Source: RGIG8767 sp045531685 (GTDB lineage: Bacteria > Bacillota > Clostridia > Lachnospirales > Lachnospiraceae). From it: DNA of 17,057 nucleotides. A program made the translations under genes and the position numbers. Numbering within the stretch: position 1 is the first letter of the stretch; each line of letters starts with the position of its first letter. The notes below the pieces were generated by a model. It was not told the origin of the DNA. It did no database searches and saw only the letters and a program-made list of their open reading frames with translations. Of the stretch, positions 7,310 through 13,590 are shown piece by piece. The stretch covers positions 1 to 17,057 of the forward strand of contig JAZSEL010000071.1 in NCBI GenBank assembly GCA_045531685.1, read 5' to 3'.

Positions 7310-7448
7310 TATAATAATTTTATAGAATCTATTACATAACACAGAAAAGGAGAAGGCGTTATCGGCTCATGCCTGATTATTTGGATTGTGAGAAAATTGA
7401 AAAAATAGAAGAACGCAGAAAAAGGTCCGGATTTCCGGACCTTTTTCT
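7310..7448 (+). ncRNA. Possible short transcript ending at a terminator
   Basis: The 367-base gap between two divergent genes holds a strong terminator with no gene in front of it. A TATAAT at 7310-7315 lies about 100 bases upstream, without a clear -35 element. A 40-codon ORF starts with ATG at 7369 and ends at 7491, but it runs through the terminator, and AAAGGAG is about 16 bases away, too far for a good start. A small RNA of about 125 nt, or the scar of a lost gene, is more likely than a protein. Confidence 0.25.
7417..7448. terminator. Strong bidirectional terminator
   Basis: Perfect 15-bp arms AGAAAAAGGTCCGGA / TCCGGACCTTTTTCT are separated by TT. The GC-rich core GGTCCG/CGGACC is flanked by A5 and T5 tracts, so it can work in both directions. 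It sits just before the kinase promoter and would insulate it. Confidence 0.85.
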
Positions 7449-7453
7449 TGGTA

Positions 7454-7482
7454 TTGACAAAATAGCAATCTCTAATTACTAT
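7454..7482 (+). promoter_or_regulatory. Sigma-A promoter of the PfkB kinase gene
   Basis: A perfect TTGACA (7454-7459), a 17-bp spacer and TACTAT (7477-7482) lie about 50 bases before the kinase ATG, directly after the terminator. Confidence 0.8.
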
Positions 7483-7532
7483 CTGTTGTAATATAAATAA
7501 TAGATTTATTTACATTAAAAGGGGAAAAAATA

Positions 7533-8420
7533 ATGAACAAAATTTTAGTATCAGGACTTATTAACACAGAAACGACCGTAAAGGTAAAACAATTTCCAAT
7601 AGAATATTTTCCGATTGATTATCCTTTCTTTGGGGTAAATACAAGAGTCTCCGGTGTTGCCTATAACATTGTAAAAGCCCTTACAACCTTGGGCGATGAA
7701 GTGGTATTTACTACCATGACCGGGAATGATTTTAGCAGTGAATATATTCAACATAGCATTATGGAAGTGGGCGTTTCTACGGAACATATTAAAAAGGTTC
7801 TTAAAGCTACACCTAGTTCTGTGGTGTTGTACGATGAAACAGGACGCCGTCAGATTTACTGCGATTTAAAGGACATACAGGAAACTTCCTATGAATTTAC
7901 AAAAGACTTATATGATGATTGCGATATTGTTGTCGCTTGTAATATCAATTTTAATCGTGGACTTTTAAAGGAGGCAAAAGAAGCCGGAAAAATCGTTGCT
8001 ACGGATGTGCATGTGCTAAGCGACATCAATGACGAATATAATCAGGACTTTATGAAAAATGCCAATATCTTATTCTTAAGTGATGAATGCATTGAAGGTG
8101 ACCACAAAGATTTCCTTTTATCTATTGAGAAGAAATTCCAAAACGACATTATTGTTTTAGGGATGGGTAGCAAAGGAGCCCTTATGTATGTGAAATCCGA
8201 AGACAGATTTTACGAACAACCTGCTTACAAAGCTCCTAAGATTATAAATACCGTAGGTGCCGGTGATTCTTTATTCAGTTCCTTTATTCATTATTATGCT
8301 AAGGGATTGGAGCCTTTCGAATGTCTAAAAAGAGCTCAGGCTTTTGCTTCCTATAAAATAGGTTTTGACGGAGCTTCTGAAGGATTTGCAAGTGAAGAGA
8401 TTGTGGAAGAAATGATGTAA
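7533..8420 (+). CDS. PfkB-family sugar or nucleoside kinase
   Basis: This 295-residue member of the ribokinase/PfkB family transfers the ATP gamma-phosphate to a sugar or nucleoside hydroxyl in the cytoplasm. The C-terminal signature NTVGAGDSLFSSFIHYYAKG (239-258) carries the anion-hole glycines and the catalytic base D245. The N-terminal region around GVNTRVSGVAYNIVKALTTLG (34-54) is the substrate-binding part, but it lacks the usual GGxxxN form, so the substrate cannot be named. Length matches the family. AGGGG lies eight bases before the ATG. The gene is monocistronic, with its own promoter and a hairpin immediately after the stop, and it runs divergently from the hypB operon. No transporter or sugar catabolic gene is adjacent. 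Confidence 0.85.
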   Translation: MNKILVSGLINTETTVKVKQFPIEYFPIDYPFFGVNTRVSGVAYNIVKALTTLGDEVVFTTMTGNDFSSEYIQHSIMEVGVSTEHIKKVLKATPSSVVLYDETGRRQIYCDLKDIQETSYEFTKDLYDDCDIVVACNINFNRGLLKEAKEAGKIVATDVHVLSDINDEYNQDFMKNANILFLSDECIEGDHKDFLLSIEKKFQNDIIVLGMGSKGALMYVKSEDRFYEQPAYKAPKIINTVGAGDSLFSSFIHYYAKGLEPFECLKRAQAFASYKIGFDGASEGFASEEIVEEMM

Positions 8421-8764
8421 AACGAAGAGAGTGGCTGTATGGCCACTCTCTCCTTATACCCACTTTTATTGAAACCGATACTTTCCTTTTCCATGTCCGC
8501 TTTTGTTTTCTCAATGTCCGCTTCTTCCGTACGGTCTTCTGTATCTACTTTTGGATTTTCTTCATAATACGTATTAAGAAGCTCCTGAGCTTCATCGATT
8601 GAAATATCACCTTCAATATTCTTTATTGCCGTATCAATCAAATATTTAGATGTTTTTAGTCCATCAACTGCCTGAAGTCCAATAGCTGTATGCCAGGCGT
8701 AACCTTTATCTCTTTTGTTTGGTTCTGATTGTTTTATATACTCCTTGAAAGGATCTTTATCCAT
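8351..8764 (-). pseudogene. Fic-family gene fragment, VbhA-like N-terminus only
   Basis: The reading frame from the ATG at 8764 has GGAGG seven bases upstream. It begins MDKDPFKEYIKQSEPNKRDK and continues with GYAWHTAIGLQAVDGL (21-36), IEGDISIDEAQELLNTYY (50-67) and EDRTEEAD (76-83). These match the VbhA antitoxin-like N-terminal region of clostridial Fic AMP-transferases and the first residues of their Fic domain. After residue 83 the similarity stops. The HPFxxGNGR active-site motif and roughly 200 residues are missing, and the frame runs through the kinase terminator into the antisense of the kinase gene before a stop at 8351. Two near-repeats containing GCGGACAT flank the break (EEADIEKTKADMEKE). 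This looks like a 3' deletion. A short antitoxin-only product is possible but would carry a random tail. Another 111 bases upstream stay open in frame (a CxxCxxxC segment) and are unrecognised. Confidence 0.7.
8426..8451 (+). terminator. Terminator after the PfkB kinase
   Basis: Perfect 10-bp arms AGAGAGTGGC / GCCACTCTCT with a 6-nt loop begin five bases after the kinase stop. The following CCTTATA is a poor U-tract. On the minus strand the tail is TCGTTTTA, so it may also serve the truncated Fic locus. Confidence 0.65.
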
Positions 8765-8899
8765 CAAATTGCCTCCAAACCCGCTTAAACCGGACATTTC
8801 TTCGCAAGTAAACAAACAGTTTCTACATGCCATGAGTGGGCAATAATGATGCACATCCCATGACTTATCCGCCAAGTTTTGGTTCTAAAATGATGCCAG

Positions 8900-11800
8900 C
8901 TATTTCTTTTCTAACGTTATTGTATAGTCTGCTGCTGACAAAAATCTCTTATTATGTTCAATCACAACTACCGTATTCCCTAAGTCAATTATTTCCTCCA
9001 AAAGCAAGATCAAATTATCAACATCTGAAAAATGTAGGCCACACGTTGGCTCATCCAGCAAAAATAATGAATTCTTCATATTCGCCTTCATAAGACATGA
9101 GGCAATCTTAAGTCTCGCCGCTTCACCTCCGGATAGCATGCTCGTACTCTGACCAAGTAAAATATAAGACAATCCAACTCGAATCAGAAATGAGCATTTC
9201 TCAGCTATTGAAGGACAGTATTCACTGAAAAAGTCCTTCGCCTCATAGGCAGACATGTCTAACACTTCCGCTATCGTTCTATTTTGAAACAGAACATTAT
9301 TAATAGCTTTTGTATACCTTTTCCCCTGACATACAGGACACACCCCATAGGAATCTTCTGTAAATGGAATTTTAACCCTTCCATCACCACTACAGTGTTC
9401 ACACTTGAGCCGTCCTGTATTAAAACTGAAATCTTTATCGGAATAACCTAATTCAACTGCATCCTCTGTTGCCGCGAATAAAGTTCGAATATCGTCCATA
9501 ATTCCTACATACGTTGCAACCACTGACCTTGATGTTCCTCCGGATATTCTCGATTCCACTAAAATAACTGAGTCAAAATCACTGCTTTTTTCCGTTTGTT
9601 GCAGGATCCCTTTATACAAAAGCGTAGATTTTCCGCTGCCACTAACACCGGTAATACAAGTCATTGCTTTCTTAGGAAAACTTACGCTGAAATTCACCAG
9701 ATTATTAGCTGTGACATTTTCTATCTGCACCCATGAAGAAAAATCCTCTCTTATTTTTTTCATATTAAAGACATTATAGTTACCTGCATATTTTCCCAAC
9801 AGAGAATTCTTATGAATAATTACATCTGATAAAGCTCCTTCCGTCATAAGATATCCTCCGTTTTTTCCTGCTTTTGGTCCTATTTCAATTACATAATCGG
9901 CAATATTTATCATATCCATATTATGCTCAACCATCAGGACCGTATTTCCCTCTTTTATTAGCTCCCTCATCATTTCAATGATGTAGTTATATTCCTTTGA
10001 ACTTAATTTTTTGGATGGCTCGTCGAAAATATAAAGCATTCCCGCCATATGATTCTGGAAAGCAGACAGAAGTTTGAGTCTCCTTGCTTCACCTCCTGAT
10101 ATCATAGAAACACCCCTGCTCATTTCTAAATACTCAATTCCTAATCTCTTAGCTGTATCGCAAAGTAAAATTACAGCATCAATATGCTCCTTTACCAACT
10201 GCTTATCTTCCTCCGGCAGACTTTTTTTCATATACAATGCAAACTGCTTGACACTTGAAAAAGTCATGGCTGCCGCTACAGGAAACCGAATCCCCAAGAC
10301 AGTTACCAGTCTCCCCTCCGCCGCAAGTCTCTCACCTTTACATACATCACACGAGTACTCCGACATAAATTTGGATGCCATTCCTCCCTTGTCATCCTCA
10401 ATATACAGCCTATTGATTATAGGCATGATTCCTTCCAATTTCCTTGAGATTTCACCCTTTCTTCCAGTTTTTTTATTATCAAACGAAAAAGTAATCTGTT
10501 TATTTTCATCTCCATATAAAATATCATTTTGAAAAGACTCCGGAAGTTCGTTCCATGGTTTTGATAGATCCACACCACAGCTTTCTGCCAAAGCCACTAC
10601 CTGTCCCTTCATCCAATTGGCATTGGGATTTTCTACAAATGTCTTCAATTTCCCAAGAAAAGGAGAAGCTCCATCCAAAAGACTTATATTAGGATTGGTA
10701 ATAATCTTCTTCATATCCGGAACAAAACGGACACCTTTTCCATTACAAGCATCACATCTGCACTCTGGATCCAGAAAACTAAAAGTAGTCGGGGTTAATT
10801 TAAATTGAATTACATTCTTGTTCATAAAATGACGTTTGCCAATGGCTGCATAAATGGATCTCAAATGATGATTAATTCCTGAAAATGTTCCTATTGTAGA
10901 ATTTGAACTTGCCCTGATTTCTTTTTGTGAAATCATTACCACCGGGATGCATCCTGTCATACTATCCATCTCCGGTCTTTGCCTTGACACATTCTCGCCA
11001 TTTAATTGTTCCATCCTTCGCCGGCATTCCGCATATACCGTATCCATAACCAGACTGGACTTTCCACTCCCACTAACTCCTACTACAGCCGTGATTTTTC
11101 CATATGGAATAGAAACAGATAAACCCTTCAAATTATTTTCACGTGCTCCTCTCACCACAATATGTGTAGGCTTCTCATTATTAATAATCTTTCCTTCCCT
11201 CTCCGCTGTATTTCCTTTTTCCTCCTCTTGATTTGTTAACTCTATTATGTATGTATTTGCGTCAAGCTCTTCAATCACATTCTGTACACTTTTTTCCATA
11301 GCCGCTTTATCCTTGATTATAATTTCATCCGGCCACTCCTTAGCCCATGGGGGAAGTTGTAAATCACACTTTTGAACCTTATCGGTTTGTGCACAATAGT
11401 CAATTACGCCTAAAAATGGAGTATGATCAAAGCTCTCAATTTCATTTATATACACTCTGCCATTCTCGTAATCTACTCCATTTATTTTGACTGCAGTAAT
11501 TGCTATTGGATTAGGTCTTATCGGTGCCCGGCAGGCAAATACGCCTGTGTGTCCCTGTGATTCGTAAGGAGTCTCACATTGCAGAACTCTTCTATATTTG
11601 GGTTCATCAAATTTATCAAACCACCAAAGCACATGAATATACTCATTAAATGCCCTTGGCATCTTGTCTACATCATTATACTGAAGATAATATACACCTC
11701 TGTTATTTCTTATCTCTCCTTGATAATTCAGTTCAAATGCATTCTCCTCATTTTTCTCAACCCTTATCTCTCGATTTTCACCATTTGATTCTGTTGTTTC

Positions 11801-12094
11801 TGCATTGTCTTCACTTGGCAAATAGGGTTTGATATCAACAAGCGTCAGCGTACAATTATCCTCCAAAATACGCTCATTACCACTCACATGCACCTTTATC
11901 TCACAATCTTGAACATTAAGGTCCTCCATCTTTCCCGTAACAAAAGTAAATCTCTGCTCTGAAGTTATACATAGCAAATGCACATGACTAAAATAATCCA
12001 GACACTTAAGTCCTTTCTTAAACTTCCTATCAATTTGTACAAAATACTCATTACCAGTCTTTTCAACATTTCCAATTGCTTGAATTTTCATCAT
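8900..12094 (-). CDS. TrmO-TrmO-UvrA-like ABC ATPase fusion
   Basis: This 1,064-residue cytoplasmic protein combines two activities. Residues 2-93 are a shortened TrmO/TsaA-like module ending in DIKPYLP (87-93). Residues about 120-257 are a fuller TrmO module with GVFACRAPIRPNPIAIT (184-200) and DHTPFLGVIDY (223-233). TrmO methylates N6 of t6A37 in tRNA using SAM. Residues 310-1064 form a UvrA-like twin ATPase. NBD1 has Walker A GVSGSGKSS (339-347), a CxCxxC knuckle (445-450), CDVC (582-585), ISGGEARRLKL (665-675) and DEPSKKL (691-697, D-loop off consensus). NBD2 has Walker A (816-824), CEHC and CPVC (898-901, 919-922), LSGGEAARLKIAS (987-999), DEPTCGLH (1014-1021) and H1047. The short gap between Walker A1 and the first knuckle leaves little room for the UvrB-binding domain, as in UvrA2/DrrC-type proteins linked to drug resistance. 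AGGAG precedes two adjacent ATGs; the first is taken. Confidence 0.85.
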   Translation of the reverse strand: MMKIQAIGNVEKTGNEYFVQIDRKFKKGLKCLDYFSHVHLLCITSEQRFTFVTGKMEDLNVQDCEIKVHVSGNERILEDNCTLTLVDIKPYLPSEDNAETTESNGENREIRVEKNEENAFELNYQGEIRNNRGVYYLQYNDVDKMPRAFNEYIHVLWWFDKFDEPKYRRVLQCETPYESQGHTGVFACRAPIRPNPIAITAVKINGVDYENGRVYINEIESFDHTPFLGVIDYCAQTDKVQKCDLQLPPWAKEWPDEIIIKDKAAMEKSVQNVIEELDANTYIIELTNQEEEKGNTAEREGKIINNEKPTHIVVRGARENNLKGLSVSIPYGKITAVVGVSGSGKSSLVMDTVYAECRRRMEQLNGENVSRQRPEMDSMTGCIPVVMISQKEIRASSNSTIGTFSGINHHLRSIYAAIGKRHFMNKNVIQFKLTPTTFSFLDPECRCDACNGKGVRFVPDMKKIITNPNISLLDGASPFLGKLKTFVENPNANWMKGQVVALAESCGVDLSKPWNELPESFQNDILYGDENKQITFSFDNKKTGRKGEISRKLEGIMPIINRLYIEDDKGGMASKFMSEYSCDVCKGERLAAEGRLVTVLGIRFPVAAAMTFSSVKQFALYMKKSLPEEDKQLVKEHIDAVILLCDTAKRLGIEYLEMSRGVSMISGGEARRLKLLSAFQNHMAGMLYIFDEPSKKLSSKEYNYIIEMMRELIKEGNTVLMVEHNMDMINIADYVIEIGPKAGKNGGYLMTEGALSDVIIHKNSLLGKYAGNYNVFNMKKIREDFSSWVQIENVTANNLVNFSVSFPKKAMTCITGVSGSGKSTLLYKGILQQTEKSSDFDSVILVESRISGGTSRSVVATYVGIMDDIRTLFAATEDAVELGYSDKDFSFNTGRLKCEHCSGDGRVKIPFTEDSYGVCPVCQGKRYTKAINNVLFQNRTIAEVLDMSAYEAKDFFSEYCPSIAEKCSFLIRVGLSYILLGQSTSMLSGGEAARLKIASCLMKANMKNSLFLLDEPTCGLHFSDVDNLILLLEEIIDLGNTVVVIEHNKRFLSAADYTITLEKK

Positions 12095-12141
12095 ACTCTC
12101 TCCTCACCACATTTTTCGGATTCGATTTTATCCACATTGCA

Positions 12142-12172
12142 ATTCTAGTCCTTGACATGGTGTTAAGGTCAA
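12142..12172 (-). promoter_or_regulatory. MerR-type promoter of the TrmO-UvrA fusion
   Basis: On the minus strand TTGACC (12167-12172) and TAGAAT (12142-12147) are separated by 19 bp instead of 17, the signature of promoters that MerR-family activators twist into alignment. The spacer and the end of the -35 element hold the dyad CCTTAAC-ACCAT-GTCAAGG (12150-12168), symmetric except for one base pair. It lies about 50 bases before the fusion start, and a merR gene is immediately upstream. Confidence 0.85.
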
Positions 12173-12181
12173 GCAAATAAC

Positions 12182-12214
12182 AAAAAAAATCCCAGCCCAC
12201 ACTGTGGACTAGGA
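12182..12214 (-). terminator. Terminator of the merR gene
   Basis: An 11-bp stem with two G-U pairs and a 3-nt loop (12190-12214) is followed on the minus strand by eight T residues (12182-12189). It separates the regulator transcript from the fusion gene. Confidence 0.9.
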
Positions 12215-12215
12215 A

Positions 12216-13043
12216 CTATTCATTACACAACGGAATTAGTATTTCTGTAATATACTCTTCCGGGTTATCCGTATTAACCGGTGAGACATGACAAATCTGG
12301 CGGGTAGGACTATCCATGGTATATTCAGAATGATTCTCTAACCAATAAGCAAACTTACGATAAGCATACGAAATGTTCTCATAGGGTCCCTTTACCAAAA
12401 TACTAACTGCATTCTTACAACCGATTACCTGCCTATGTACAAGCCCCTGTGGAATTTCTCCACAGTTTCCATCCGTCACAACACACAGCTCAATATCAAC
12501 ATCATTCTCTCTATAATCAGTATCATGATACAACGAAAAACTTTCATTTGAAAATGAAATCCCTGATGAAATCAATCTTTGTGAAAACTCTTCCCACATA
12601 TCTCCTTCACAGAAATAATTGAAAACTGTTTTTCGAAAAGAAATCACATCTTGATCCGGAATGCTTTTGACCACAATCGTAATTTCTTTATGAATTCCAT
12701 CATCCGAATTTACACTAACCTCATCTTCCAGATAAGATAATCTTCTTAATTTATGTCGAATCTCTTCAGCCTCCTTTTCAAGTTCAATCCTCTTATTTCC
12801 AATAGCAGTAAGATATTTCTCCTTGTTCTCTTCTCGTATTAGTTCTCTTATCTCCGCAATTGAAAACCCCAAATCTCTAAGCTCTACAATTCTATATAGC
12901 TCATCAAGCTGATCCGCCGAATAATATCTATATCCATTAGTTTCATTAATGATACAGGGCTTAAATATATTGTTCTTATCATAATATCGTAGCATCCTCA
13001 ATGATACCTGTGATATCTTAGAAACCTCACCAATTAATAACAT
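12216..13043 (-). CDS. MerR-family drug-sensing regulator, BmrR/TipA type
   Basis: This 275-residue regulator has the MerR winged helix-turn-helix at 3-70 (IGEVSKISQVSLRMLRYYD, NGYRYYSADQLDELYRI, LGFSIAEIREL). A dimerisation coiled coil follows at about 75-110. The C-terminal GyrI-like effector domain spans about 118-275, with DVDIELCVV (181-189), KGPYENISYAYRKFAYWLE (218-236) and the closing EEYITEILIPL. BmrR-type proteins bind cationic or aromatic drugs there and activate efflux or resistance genes by untwisting a 19-bp-spacer promoter. Such a promoter lies directly downstream in front of the TrmO-UvrA fusion, so that gene is the likely target. AAGGTTGAG lies just before the ATG. I see no convincing promoter or dyad in front of merR itself. 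Confidence 0.88.
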   Translation of the reverse strand: MLLIGEVSKISQVSLRMLRYYDKNNIFKPCIINETNGYRYYSADQLDELYRIVELRDLGFSIAEIRELIREENKEKYLTAIGNKRIELEKEAEEIRHKLRRLSYLEDEVSVNSDDGIHKEITIVVKSIPDQDVISFRKTVFNYFCEGDMWEEFSQRLISSGISFSNESFSLYHDTDYRENDVDIELCVVTDGNCGEIPQGLVHRQVIGCKNAVSILVKGPYENISYAYRKFAYWLENHSEYTMDSPTRQICHVSPVNTDNPEEYITEILIPLCNE

Positions 13044-13216
13044 ATCTCAACCTTCATAATTTTAACATCTTTTCTGATAAACATTACTCCCTCACGATAC
13101 ATTTTTTCATCATCTCAATGTCTCGTCCAAGAAGCCAATAAAAATTATGTTTATTATACAATATTTACTGTTTATTACGCCATCTTTATTTCTTTTTTTC
13201 AATACTTTTTCCGATG

Positions 13217-13240
13217 GCAGGTCCTTCGGAGCCTGCTTTT
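13217..13240 (+). terminator. Possible plus-strand terminator
   Basis: GCAGG pairs with CCTGC, with an inner TCC/GGA stem, a 3-nt TTC loop and one bulged G. The tail is TTTTCGCTTTT. No plus-strand gene precedes it in the 13,044-13,309 gap, which otherwise holds no recognisable gene. Confidence 0.4.
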
Positions 13241-13251
13241 CGCTTTTATGG

Positions 13252-13307
13252 TACAAAAAGGAAACTGTTGCTCCGGTAGAATATTCTCTACTTTTGCAAC
13301 AGTCTCC
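13252..13307 (-). terminator. Terminator after the HD-GYP fragment
   Basis: The 12-bp arms GGAGACTGTTGC and GCAACAGTTTCC (minus strand, one mismatch) enclose an inner GTAGA/TCTAC stem and are followed by TTTTTGTAC. It starts three bases after the stop of the HD-GYP fragment, so it is the original terminator of the interrupted gene. Confidence 0.75.
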
Positions 13308-13309
13308 TT

Positions 13310-13570
13310 CTATATTGTTTTGGTATACTCATTCTCGTTTCTTACTACATAGATTACTTCTTTCCAATTATCCATCACATAACGCCCTATGATTGGGTCA
13401 TACGTCTTTCCAAGATTCTTTTCAATCTCATCGAAACAGATTTCAAAACTTAATGTCTTACAATAACAACGATTAGGAGTCATTGCATCAATACTGTCGC
13501 AGATTGCCAATTTTCTGGCTCCTACGGAAATTTCAGCACCTTGGTCTCCAGTCGGACATCCTTTACACAT
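13310..13570 (-). pseudogene. HD-GYP phosphodiesterase, C-terminal fragment
   Basis: The 86 residues align with the end of an HD-GYP domain: GCPTGDQGAEIS stands where the family has GYPxGLxGxEIP. It is followed by ARKLAICDSIDAMTPNRCYC (family: ARILAVADxYDAMTSDRPYR), LSFEICFDEIEKNLGKTYDP (family: ALxELxxNAGTQFDP) and a closing helix. The HD pair and the HHExxDG motif needed for metal binding and c-di-GMP cleavage are absent. The apparent ATG has no ribosome binding site and lies ten bases after the serine recombinase stop. The simplest reading is that a mobile element integrated into an HD-GYP gene, and that the N-terminal half lies beyond the element's other end. Any peptide made would be inactive as a phosphodiesterase. 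A native small element protein is the less likely alternative. Confidence 0.75.
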
Positions 13571-13590
13571 AATGCTTTGCTTAATGGAAT
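13560..13590. other. Inferred element boundary / attachment site
   Basis: The recombinase stop and the first HD-GYP codons are within this stretch, so the host-element junction must be here or a few bases either side. The core sequence cannot be defined without the other end of the element. Confidence 0.5.

Noticed and set aside
7369..7491. 40-codon ORF with ATG
   Set aside because: It reads straight through a strong terminator and its ribosome binding site is too far away, so I treat the region as a possible RNA.
8765..8899. Extension of the Fic fragment upstream to 8875
   Set aside because: The extra 37 residues stay in frame but have no similarity I can name, and the ribosome binding site points to the ATG at 8764.
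10074..10532. 152-codon plus-strand ORF
   Set aside because: It is wholly antisense to the UvrA-like coding region, has no ribosome binding site and no recognisable motif.
13217..13307. Paired hairpins as a riboswitch or attachment site
   Set aside because: They are simpler as terminators; no riboswitch core is visible and the element boundary is better placed at the HD-GYP break.
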